Assembly: GCA_937900725.1 (NCBI GenBank)
Contig: CALCFP010000064.1
Span: forward strand, 1-5,225
Direction of reading: 5' to 3'
DNA from: an uncultured Bacteroidota bacterium
Lineage (GTDB): Bacteria > Bacteroidota > Bacteroidia > Bacteroidales > SZUA-534
DNA: 5,225 nucleotides
A program made the position numbers and the translations under genes. Every line of letters begins with the position of its first letter. Position 1 is the stretch's first letter. Shown one piece after another: positions 1-5,225 of the stretch. The notes beneath the pieces were generated by a model. It searched no databases, had not been told where the DNA came from, and saw only the letters and a program-made list of their open reading frames with translations.

Positions 1-1
1 C

Positions 2-30
2 GCATTCCTACGGAATGCCATTCTGCACAA
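2..30. repeat. Hairpin repeat, copy 1
   Basis: This is the first of two similar units in the intergenic DNA beyond the 3' end of the second KS gene. It holds a 7-bp perfect inverted repeat, GCATTCC-TAC-GGAATGC (2-18), followed by TTCTGCACAA. The second copy at 52-80 has the same loop and nearly the same tail. It is probably a dispersed REP-like palindrome of the host genome, which could act as an RNA hairpin at the end of the operon transcript. Only two copies are visible, so the family assignment is an inference. Confidence 0.55.
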
Positions 31-51
31 TGAATCAAATTCTACCAAGGG

Positions 52-80
52 GCATTTCCTACGGAAATGTTTCTGCGCAA
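52..80. repeat. Hairpin repeat, copy 2
   Basis: This is the second copy of the unit at 2-30. The stem is CATTTCC-TAC-GGAAATG (53-69), followed by TTCTGCGCAA, which differs from the copy 1 tail by one base. Compared with copy 1 the stem has one extra A:T pair, added on both arms, so pairing is kept. That points to selection on the folded form or to a palindromic mobile origin. The two copies start 50 bp apart and have no repeated spacer, so this is not a CRISPR array. Confidence 0.55.
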
Positions 81-105
81 ATTGGCAATATATTTTGTAT
101 TGAAT

Positions 106-147
106 GGTTTCTGTAGAGACGCAAAATTTTGCGTCTCTACAGAAACC
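106..147. repeat. 42-bp perfect palindrome (REP/MITE-like)
   Basis: The sequence is a perfect inverted repeat with 21-base arms and no spacer. The outer part of the left arm reads GGTTTCTGTAGAGACGC, the centre is AAAATTTT, and the right arm mirrors it exactly. It starts 55 bp past the stop codon of the second KS gene. Palindromes with a GTAGAGACG outer part are familiar as dispersed repeats in several bacterial genomes, so a REP/MITE-like element is likely. The transcript would form a very strong hairpin, so it may also end or protect the operon mRNA. It has no run of U after the stem, which makes a classical intrinsic terminator unlikely. No target-site duplication is seen. Confidence 0.8.
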
Positions 148-202
148 GCATATACAAACAATGTGTTTCTTGCTTGCTAAACTGACGCTATTAATCGCAA
201 TC

Positions 203-1268
203 CTAAATTCGTTCAAGCAATGTAAACGAATGTTCCACACCCTCATACTGATTGTATATCAGCACTTTTCTTATGTCAGACGATTGTCCTTTGCGCATAA
301 GTGCAAATTGTGGTATGTGTTGGCTGTTCAGGATATTTGCCGACATCCACATCGCGAATGCCGTCGATGTTAGGTACTCGCCACACAAATGCTTGTAATA
401 CACCACATTTGCGTATGGCAACGATTTTTCGAGTTCAATGTAAGGCTTGTCGGTACGGCAATCGCCATTGCGGCCGAGCACTACTGTATCAACTTCTGAA
501 AGCGACAGTCCGTAACGCTTGATGAAGTTTTCGGCTTCGGCCTCAACATTCAAATTCTTGCCGACCATAGTCATTGTACCAACGACTTTGGCCAATGAAT
601 TTTCCGTTGCCTTCGCGCCAAGCATAAAGAACGATGAGCCTTCGCCATACAGCGTTCCCTCCTCTGCCCCGTCAAACAACTGCGAGTTGAGAAGAGCGCT
701 CTTGCGCCACAGCCCTTGATTGTCGGCCATTTGGTGAAACTGCTGCGTATATTCGTCGATGCCGCCAAGCAGCACATTTTCGGCATCGCCTTCGCCTATC
801 CGCATAAGAGCATCGAGCAAGGCATTCTCAAACGACAACGCATTGTGAATGTACGTCATGTTGTAGCCGTTAAGTTTGAACGCTATGGCTATTTGGCTGC
901 CAATCATATTGTGCGACGAATTTATGAACGGTATCGGCGACAGCGTTCATGCCAAGGAACTGCTCCTTCTCATTCTTTATGGCGAAGAAGAGTTTTTCCA
1001 AATCGGTCGGGCAAGCCAAGCCAGTGCCCACTATTACGGCATCGGGCCTTACTCCGCTGTTGCCCATGCAGATGCTTGCGGCGCCCAACCCCATCTTCAG
1101 TATGCGCGACATTCGGCGCAACTTCACAGGGTCGATTAAGGTCTTGTAGTCGGGCTCGACACAACGAATGGCCTGTTGGTTGTATTCGGTCATTCCGTCA
1201 CTGAAGAACGCGCCGTCGAAGGTGCGTTGGGGCGATATCATGCCGACTGAGTTGATGTATGCCTTCAT
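203..1268 (-). pseudogene. Second beta-ketoacyl synthase-like protein (chain-length-factor type), frameshifted
   Basis: This gene encodes a KS-fold protein of about 354 residues, split by a +1 frameshift. Residues 1-108 (from MKAYINSVGM, ATG at 1266-1268) read in one frame down to 945. From 943 a second frame continues with LSPIPFINSSHN and runs to the TAG at 203-205. The two halves together match the usual length of this family. All three KS catalytic positions are lost: the Cys position is Leu144 (NALSFE), the first His region reads LGRNGDC (about 264-270), and the second His is Glu297 (KHLCGEY). This is the pattern of a non-catalytic KS partner or chain-length factor, such as those paired with an active KS in aryl polyene and flexirubin-type pathways. 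The start overlaps the stop of the active KS gene as ATGA, so the two would be co-translated and probably form a heterodimer. The shift may be a real mutation or a sequence error; no other lesion is visible. The family assignment is firm, the product is inferred. Confidence 0.8.
924..950. repeat. Short inverted repeat at the frameshift point
   Basis: ATGAACG (924-930) and CGTTCAT (944-950) form a perfect 7-bp inverted repeat with a 13-base loop inside the second KS gene. The reading frame changes at 941-947, at the edge of the loop and one arm. Such a hairpin can promote slippage during replication or errors in sequencing. It lies in coding DNA and has no other apparent role. Confidence 0.5.
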
Positions 1269-2455
1269 TGCACTTTCGATATTACAAGGCTTGTGTCGTT
1301 GCCGCCAAAGCCGAATGAGTTTGACACTATGTTGCGTATGGGCATGCTTATTGGTTCGCAGACAGGCGTCAACAGGCCTTCGTCCATAGGATTGCCGAAC
1401 CTGACATTTGGCAATGCCATATCGTTGTTGATTGACAAGATTGACAGCACGCACTCAATGGCGCCGGCTGCTGCAAAAGTATGTCCCGTGAAACCTTTTG
1501 TTGAACTTACCAACGGCAGTTTTTCGCCAAAGGCGCCGCAGATGGCCTTGCTTTCGGCAAGGTCGTTGGCCTGCGTTCCGGTGCCGTGCGCGTTCAGGTA
1601 ATCGATGTCCGACGGCGCAAGCCCAGCCGATTCAATGGCCTTCAGCATTGTGTTGCGGGCGTATATGCCATCAGGATTGACAAGCGTCTGATGAAAAGCC
1701 TCGTTGAAATTGGCAAACCCCTTTATTTCGGCATATTTGCGCTTGCCTCTTGCCATCTCCTCCGACTCCAGGACCAGGAAGGCGGCTCCCTCGCCAGGCG
1801 TTATGCCGTTGCGGTCGCGGTCGAACGGACGGCAACCCGTAGGCGACAGAATCTCCAGAGCGTTGAATCCGTTAAGCGAGAATCGCGACAGCGCATCCAT
1901 TCCGCCCACAAGCATAGTGTCGGCCAAGCCGTTGCGTATCATCCTTACGCCGTTCATTATGGCGTTTGCCGACGACGAGCAGGCCGTGCTGATAGTAGAT
2001 ATGTTATGCGTGATGCCCAACTCAAGGGCGATGTATTCGGTAGTTCCCGAACAGCCGAAAGCCTGATACATCGCAAGGTCGTGGCACTTATGGCCGAGCA
2101 TTTCCTCGTAGTGGGCCTCAAGCAGATCCTGACCGGCAACCGTTGTTGAGCCGACAATGCCGATATTGCCGACGCGTGTGTCACATTGGGCCATTGCCAC
2201 GGCACTTTTGGCGGCAATGAGTCCGAGCAGAAACGAACGGCTATGGTGTTCGTCAAGCGCCACACCAGCCATTTCGGCCAATTCCGAATTCGACTTGTGT
2301 ATTTCGCCTACAGGAATGTCCTTCAAGGCCGAATCGAACAGTTGCAACCTGCCAATGCCGCTTTTCTTGCTTGCGAGTGAGCACAATGTCTCTTCAGGAC
2401 CGATGCCTATCGACGACAGAATGCCGAATCCCGTGACAAAGACGCGAGCAGGCAT
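1265..2455 (-). CDS. Beta-ketoacyl-ACP synthase II-type (FabF-like), catalytically complete
   Basis: This 396-residue condensing enzyme joins an acyl starter to malonyl-ACP in the cytoplasm by decarboxylative Claisen condensation. It has the normal length and order of a KAS II/type II PKS ketosynthase. The nucleophile is Cys159 in STACSSSANAI, the two catalytic histidines are His290 (NAHGTGTQAND) and His325 (KGFTGHTFAAAG), the conserved Lys is Lys320, and the glycine-rich C-terminal motif is SFGFGGND (380-387). The start at 2455 (MPARVFVTGFG) fits the family; the same frame is open further upstream, but that stretch lies inside the ACP gene and looks nothing like a KS. It starts 4 nt after the ACP stop and overlaps the next KS gene by ATGA. 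Sitting next to a dedicated ACP and a CLF-like partner, it is more likely a specialised synthase (aryl polyene, flexirubin or dialkylresorcinol type) than the housekeeping FabF. Confidence 0.93.
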   Translation of the reverse strand: MPARVFVTGFGILSSIGIGPEETLCSLASKKSGIGRLQLFDSALKDIPVGEIHKSNSELAEMAGVALDEHHSRSFLLGLIAAKSAVAMAQCDTRVGNIGIVGSTTVAGQDLLEAHYEEMLGHKCHDLAMYQAFGCSGTTEYIALELGITHNISTISTACSSSANAIMNGVRMIRNGLADTMLVGGMDALSRFSLNGFNALEILSPTGCRPFDRDRNGITPGEGAAFLVLESEEMARGKRKYAEIKGFANFNEAFHQTLVNPDGIYARNTMLKAIESAGLAPSDIDYLNAHGTGTQANDLAESKAICGAFGEKLPLVSSTKGFTGHTFAAAGAIECVLSILSINNDMALPNVRFGNPMDEGLLTPVCEPISMPIRNIVSNSFGFGGNDTSLVISKVQ

Positions 2456-2459
2456 TATG

Positions 2460-2732
2460 CTATTTTTCTTCGTGAGATAGGATGAACTGCGCCATTGTCC
2501 TGACAGAAGCCAGTATTTCACGGCGTTGGCGTGGGTCGTCAACGTGTATGTGGTATTCCTTTTCGAGAAGGAGAATCAACTCAATGGCATCAATAGAATC
2601 AAGCCCCAGGCCTTCGCCTTCGCCAAACAATGGCGCATCAGGGTTTATGTCCGCAGGTGTAAGGTCCTCTATTGACAAAGCGTTGATGATTTGTAACTTA
2701 AGTGTTTCTATCAATTCTGATTCACGTTCCAT
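2460..2732 (-). CDS. Acyl carrier protein (dedicated)
   Basis: This is a 90-residue acyl carrier protein. Its phosphopantetheine attachment site is Ser46 in LGLDSIDAIEL, the usual DS[LI] motif at the start of helix II. The rest is acidic and helical, as expected. It would carry the growing acyl chain as a thioester and present it to the KS encoded 4 nt downstream. It differs from the main fatty acid ACP in its longer N-terminus and in an Arg-rich stretch (DDPRQRREI) where many FabF-partner ACPs carry acidic residues, so a specialised pathway is likely. The ATG shares one base with the permease stop (TAATG), which indicates translational coupling. The region before the start is A-rich without a Shine-Dalgarno sequence, as is usual in Bacteroidota. 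Confidence 0.92.
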   Translation of the reverse strand: MERESELIETLKLQIINALSIEDLTPADINPDAPLFGEGEGLGLDSIDAIELILLLEKEYHIHVDDPRQRREILASVRTMAQFILSHEEK

Positions 2733-4000
2733 TATCGTATGATTTTTTTGTTTTCACAAAGTACTGACAATGTCAGGCATAATGCAGCGAAGGCCAATAG
2801 CAGACCACATTCAGGCAGTACGGACATCCAATCGCTGTCGCGCACAAAAATATCATAAAAACCCGAAAGTCCCCAATTTAATGGCGAAATAAGACTTACC
2901 ACCTGCATGGCGTGCGGCATGACGAATATCGGAATCCAGATGCCACCCACGGCAGCCATTATCACAACCGATATTGAGCCGAAGATTGATGCCTGTTGGC
3001 TGTTTGAAGCGATACGCCCGATTGCCATTCCGTAGCCTATGGCGGCCAGCGACACCGACAGCGACATGAGCACAAGCGCACCCACGCTGTGGCCAAGTTC
3101 GAGACGGGGCAAGCCCATTTTCGGCAAGACAAATATGCCCATAAGTATCATAACCGTTATCTGCAGAAGGCATACTACCATATAGACGGCCATCTTGCCG
3201 AACGTGTAAGCCCACACGGGGCAAGGCATAGTCTTTATGCGCAGGAAACTGCCGTCCTCACGCTCCTTTATTATATTGTTTGCCAGCGAGATGACAATGA
3301 AGAAAACCGCAAACAGGCTCCATGCAGGCACATTGTGCTGAACCGAGTTTGGCATTACGACAGAATCGCCCTCTTGTGCATATTGTTCGCGTATGTTTAT
3401 TATGTCTTGCGGAATTTCAATCTTGCCGATGCTTACGGGAAAAATCTGATTGACAGATGCGGCCACCTCATTCAGCACAAGTTGGGTCTGCAGCCTTGCG
3501 GCATATTCGCCAATGGAACTTGCAATGGTAGCCTTGAACGAATCCTTGACCGTCGGGTCGACAAAAATCGACACGTTGTTCGGCTCAACCTCCTTCAGTT
3601 CGTACTCCGGGTCGAACGCGTGCATCACGTTTGAGCGTATGTTCTTCCGAATCTTGCGAGTGGTGCCTTCCGGAATCACAATGCCAATCTGATACTCGCC
3701 ACGAGCCACCTTGCGCTCAAGCAATTCAGCCGTCAGCGAGTCGGAACCCATATCGGTTGTGATGTCGAAGATGCCCACTTCGGCAATGCTTTTCTCTATG
3801 GCACAGCCAAGCGAGTCCTTGTCGTTGTTCAGGAGCAGAAGTGGAATCTGCGTCTCGTTGACCGAGTTGTAGGTGCTATCCTGCAGATAGGTCATCAGCA
3901 CTACCAATACCAAAGGCATTAGGAACATGAACGCAAGCCCGGCGATGTCGCGCGTCAGGAACAGATAGTCCTTGTATAATATCGATATGAATTTACGCAT
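2732..4000 (-). CDS. ABC-2 type transporter permease
   Basis: This is a 422-residue inner membrane permease of the ABC-2 superfamily. A first membrane helix (about 20-38) is followed by a large soluble domain outside the cytoplasm (about 40-225). Five more helices lie at about 226-244, 265-291, 306-330, 337-360 and 396-414. The NNIIKEREDGSFLRI segment (241-255) between helices 2 and 3 and the SPLNWGLSGFYDIF motif (372-385) are typical of ABC-2 exporters of the DrrB/YhhJ/linearmycin type. The start codon lies inside the end of the upstream ATPase frame (8-bp overlap), and the stop overlaps the ACP start. It would form the channel of an exporter with the DrrA-type ATPase whose C-terminus precedes it. 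Being locked between the ATPase and the ACP/KS genes, it probably moves the lipid product of that pathway or an intermediate. The substrate is inferred from context only. Confidence 0.9.
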   Translation of the reverse strand: MRKFISILYKDYLFLTRDIAGLAFMFLMPLVLVVLMTYLQDSTYNSVNETQIPLLLLNNDKDSLGCAIEKSIAEVGIFDITTDMGSDSLTAELLERKVARGEYQIGIVIPEGTTRKIRKNIRSNVMHAFDPEYELKEVEPNNVSIFVDPTVKDSFKATIASSIGEYAARLQTQLVLNEVAASVNQIFPVSIGKIEIPQDIINIREQYAQEGDSVVMPNSVQHNVPAWSLFAVFFIVISLANNIIKEREDGSFLRIKTMPCPVWAYTFGKMAVYMVVCLLQITVMILMGIFVLPKMGLPRLELGHSVGALVLMSLSVSLAAIGYGMAIGRIASNSQQASIFGSISVVIMAAVGGIWIPIFVMPHAMQVVSLISPLNWGLSGFYDIFVRDSDWMSVLPECGLLLAFAALCLTLSVLCENKKIIR

Positions 4001-4931
4001 TGCCTATTGATGTGCCTGTTGTTTTCAGGAAAAGGTCCTCAAGGTCAGAGCATCCGTGACGGCTGATAAGGTCGGCAGGCTCGCCAACGCAGGCTATCCG
4101 CCCCTTGTCGATGAGTGCGACGTGATCGCAAAGCGTTTCGGCTTCGTTCAGATAGTGCGACGTATATATCAGCGTGGTGCCCTTGCTGTTCAGTGTCTTG
4201 AGATACTCGAGTATGTTGTGGCGCGTCTGCACGTCGATGCCTACGGTAGGCTCGTCGAGAAAAAGGTACCTGGGTCTGCACGAGAGCGCGAACGATATGT
4301 AGCTCTTCTTCAGTTGTCCGGCCGACATCGCGTTCATCTTCAAGGAAGGGTTCACCTCGAACAGTGACATCAGTTCCAGAAAGACAGAGTGGTCATATCC
4401 GGGCCAGAACTTTCCGCAGTCTTTGGCCCAGGTCTCAGCCACGCTGTTGACGGGAGCCACCTCATCCGGAAGGAAATATTGGTTCTGAAGGAATTCGGGC
4501 AGGCGGTCGTAAGGAATGAATCCGTCGGAAAGGACAGTGCCCTGCCTTGCCTTCTTCAAACCGCACAGAAGAGTGAGCAGGGTGGTCTTCCCCACTCCGT
4601 TCACTCCCACAACCATAATGACGTAAGGTTTCTTTGAGAAATCGAACGGGACGACCTCCTCTGTACCGTCGAGGTCGATAAGGCTGGATATTTCCTCACG
4701 GAGAATTCCGACCAGCTCGTCAAAGGACATATACTTGTCCCTCCCGACACGCTCTTCAAGATTGTCAATGATCTTCAGCGTAGTATCGACACCCATATCG
4801 GAAGATACCAGCGCCTCCTCAATTGCATCCAGTACGTCATCGTCCACTCTGGACTTTCCTACGACGGCTCTGGAAAGCTTTTGAAAAAAGTTCTGCTTGG
4901 TCTTTGCTACTCCTTTGTCAAAAATACCCAT
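3993..4931 (-). CDS. Chimeric frame: FtsY N-terminus joined to parts of two ABC ATPases
   Basis: The frame encodes 312 residues in three parts. Residues 1-117 (MGIFDKGVAKTKQNFFQKL... to the P-loop GVNGVGKTT, Lys115) match the N domain and first GTPase motif of the SRP receptor FtsY. Residues 118-222 look like an ABC ATPase of the kind with RLPEFLQNQYFLPDEV, FWPGYDH and an MSAGQLKKSYISF signature (MSAGQ at 202-206). From LFLDEPT (Walker B, 223-229) onward, VGIDVQTRHNI, the H-loop TSHYLNEAE (His259) and a C-terminal DLFLKTTG are typical of DrrA-type drug or lipid exporter ATPases. The frame lacks FtsY motifs G2-G5 and also the ABC N-terminus with its A-loop, so it should work neither as SRP receptor nor as ABC ATPase without other changes. 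The C-terminal part is the natural partner of the permease it overlaps. ATG 4931 is preferred because FtsY proteins usually begin MGIF; an in-frame ATG at 4949 adds six residues. The mosaic structure is clear, but whether it exists in a cell is doubtful: both joins lie in conserved motifs, as expected for an assembly error. Confidence 0.8.
   Translation of the reverse strand: MGIFDKGVAKTKQNFFQKLSRAVVGKSRVDDDVLDAIEEALVSSDMGVDTTLKIIDNLEERVGRDKYMSFDELVGILREEISSLIDLDGTEEVVPFDFSKKPYVIMVVGVNGVGKTTLLTLLCGLKKARQGTVLSDGFIPYDRLPEFLQNQYFLPDEVAPVNSVAETWAKDCGKFWPGYDHSVFLELMSLFEVNPSLKMNAMSAGQLKKSYISFALSCRPRYLFLDEPTVGIDVQTRHNILEYLKTLNSKGTTLIYTSHYLNEAETLCDHVALIDKGRIACVGEPADLISRHGCSDLEDLFLKTTGTSIGNA
4245..4265 (-). 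other. Inferred second breakpoint, at Walker B (LFLDEPT)
   Basis: The type of ABC ATPase changes at this conserved motif. Upstream of it (MSAGQLKKSYISFALSC) the protein resembles Bacteroidales ABC ATPases that normally continue with NGLDIPSK. Downstream it continues with VGIDVQTRHN and the H-loop of DrrA-type exporters. The reading frame is kept. The change of family is judged from remembered family patterns, so this breakpoint is less certain than the one at Walker A. Confidence 0.55.
4581..4601 (-). other. Breakpoint FtsY to ABC ATPase, at Walker A (NGVGKTT)
   Basis: The coding strand here spells NGVGKTT (ACGGAGTGGGGAAGACCACC forms the last 20 bases), a P-loop shared by SRP GTPases and ABC ATPases. 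Before it comes PYVIMVVGV, an FtsY hallmark. After it comes LLTLLCGLKKARQG, an ABC hallmark, in place of the FtsY continuation (TIGKLA-like). About 20 bases could be identical in the two parental genes, enough for short-k assembly joins or for recombination at microhomology. Confidence 0.75.
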
Positions 4932-4952
4932 TTCAGTCTTATATTGCAATCT

Positions 4953-4961
4953 ACAAATATA
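4953..4961 (-). promoter_or_regulatory. Putative -7 box upstream of the ftsY-type start
   Basis: On the minus strand TATATTTGT matches the Bacteroidota -7 consensus TAnnTTTG. It lies 21 bases before the ATG at 4931 in the 56-bp gap after the DUF1080 gene. A transcript would start at about 4946, just inside the alternative ATG at 4949, which supports 4931 as the start. No clear TTTG/TTG -33 box is found at the expected 19-21 bp spacing, so confidence is modest. Confidence 0.4.
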
Positions 4962-4987
4962 GGCAAAAACAAGGAAATTTCAGCGTA

Positions 4988-5225
4988 TTAGATAGTCGTA
5001 AGATTAAGGTTACGCCACTTTACAATGATATTGTTGCCATCATGGATCTGAAGCATGATACGGCCAGGGGTCTTGCCGATAAGTTCGTCATTGATATCGA
5101 TCATTGCCTCACCGTTGAGCCATGTCTGGATATGGTCGCCCTCGACTCTGAGACGGAGAGTGTTCCTCTCATGCTCCTTGAGGATTTCCTCCTTCTCGTC
5201 AGGAATCTGATAGAGCCATCCACGT
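4988..5225 (-). CDS. DUF1080 / 3-keto-disaccharide hydrolase-like protein, C-terminal end (partial)
   Basis: Only the last 78 residues are in the window; the gene continues beyond the right edge. They run from RGWLYQIPDEKEE to VKWRNLNLTTI, ending with TAA at 4990-4988. The pattern fits the end of the DUF1080 beta-sandwich (concanavalin/LamG-like): a GWLY segment, RLRVEGDHIQTWLNGEAMID with its WLNG core, then GRIMLQIHDGN and a final VKWRNL strand. Proteins of this family are often secreted and act on sugars, with some known as 3-keto-disaccharide hydrolases; the catalytic part is not visible here. It is followed by a 56-bp gap and the ftsY-type start on the same strand, with no link to the lipid operon. 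It probably marks the original ftsY locus rather than the exporter operon. Confidence 0.75.
   Translation of the reverse strand, partial: RGWLYQIPDEKEEILKEHERNTLRLRVEGDHIQTWLNGEAMIDINDELIGKTPGRIMLQIHDGNNIIVKWRNLNLTTI

Noticed and set aside
2..80. CRISPR-like repeats
   Set aside because: Only two imperfect copies occur, the repeat itself is a hairpin, and no cas gene is nearby.
106..147. Classical rho-independent terminator
   Set aside because: Neither strand has a clear T-run straight after the stem; repeat-element status fits better, although a role in 3' end formation is possible.
938..950. Programmed ribosomal frameshift in the second KS gene
   Set aside because: No slippery heptamer or run of identical bases is present at the shift, and KS-type proteins are not known to need one.
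716..1204. Plus-strand open frame of 162 codons over the second KS gene
   Set aside because: It is Arg- and Cys-rich, resembles no family, and lies opposite a well-supported KS-fold gene, so it is an antisense shadow.
2456..2542. Upstream in-frame ATG extending the active KS by 29 residues
   Set aside because: The extra residues overlap the ACP gene and do not resemble a KS N-terminus; MPARVFVTGFG at 2455 is the family-like start.
4932..4949. ATG at 4949 as start of the chimeric frame
   Set aside because: FtsY proteins usually begin MGIF or similar, and the putative -7 box would place the transcript start at about 4946, downstream of this ATG.

Overview
The window looks like Bacteroidota DNA, probably Bacteroidales from a gut-type community. 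The evidence is the FtsY N-terminus (MGIFDKGVAKTKQ...), A-rich leaders without clear Shine-Dalgarno sites, a TAnnTTTG -7 box upstream of the ftsY-type start, and dispersed palindromic repeats at the left edge. Every convincing gene is on the minus strand, so transcription runs from right to left.

Layout in the direction of transcription: (1) 5225-4988, the C-terminal end of a DUF1080 (3-keto-disaccharide hydrolase-like) protein. (2) 4931-3993, an open frame that is a mosaic of three proteins. Its first ~117 residues are the N-terminal part of the SRP receptor FtsY, up to the P-loop. From the P-loop to the Walker B motif it is one kind of ABC ATPase, and from Walker B to the end it is a DrrA-type ABC exporter ATPase. 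(3) 4000-2732, an ABC-2 family permease. (4) 2732-2460, an acyl carrier protein. (5) 2455-1265, a catalytically complete beta-ketoacyl-ACP synthase (KS). (6) 1268-203, a second KS-fold protein whose three catalytic residues are all replaced, as in a chain-length factor (CLF). It is interrupted by a +1 frameshift at about 943. (7) 202-1, intergenic DNA with a 42-bp perfect palindrome and two copies of a hairpin repeat.

The genes from the permease to the second KS are joined by overlaps or tiny gaps (8 bp, TAATG, 4 nt, ATGA), so they form one translationally coupled unit. An ACP, a KS/CLF-like pair and an ABC-2 exporter fit an aryl-polyene, flexirubin or dialkylresorcinol-type lipid pathway: the KS/CLF pair would extend chains on the dedicated ACP and the transporter would move a product across or out of the inner membrane. 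The product is inferred. No ammonia-lyase, dehydratase, ketoreductase, ligase or acyltransferase of such a cluster lies in this window.

The most striking item is the double-breakpoint mosaic at 3993-4931. Both junctions fall exactly in the most conserved nucleotide-binding motifs (Walker A and Walker B). Its upstream neighbour fits an ftsY locus, and its downstream neighbour fits an exporter operon. A joining error in assembly at short shared words is the leading explanation; genuine recombination is the more exciting alternative.
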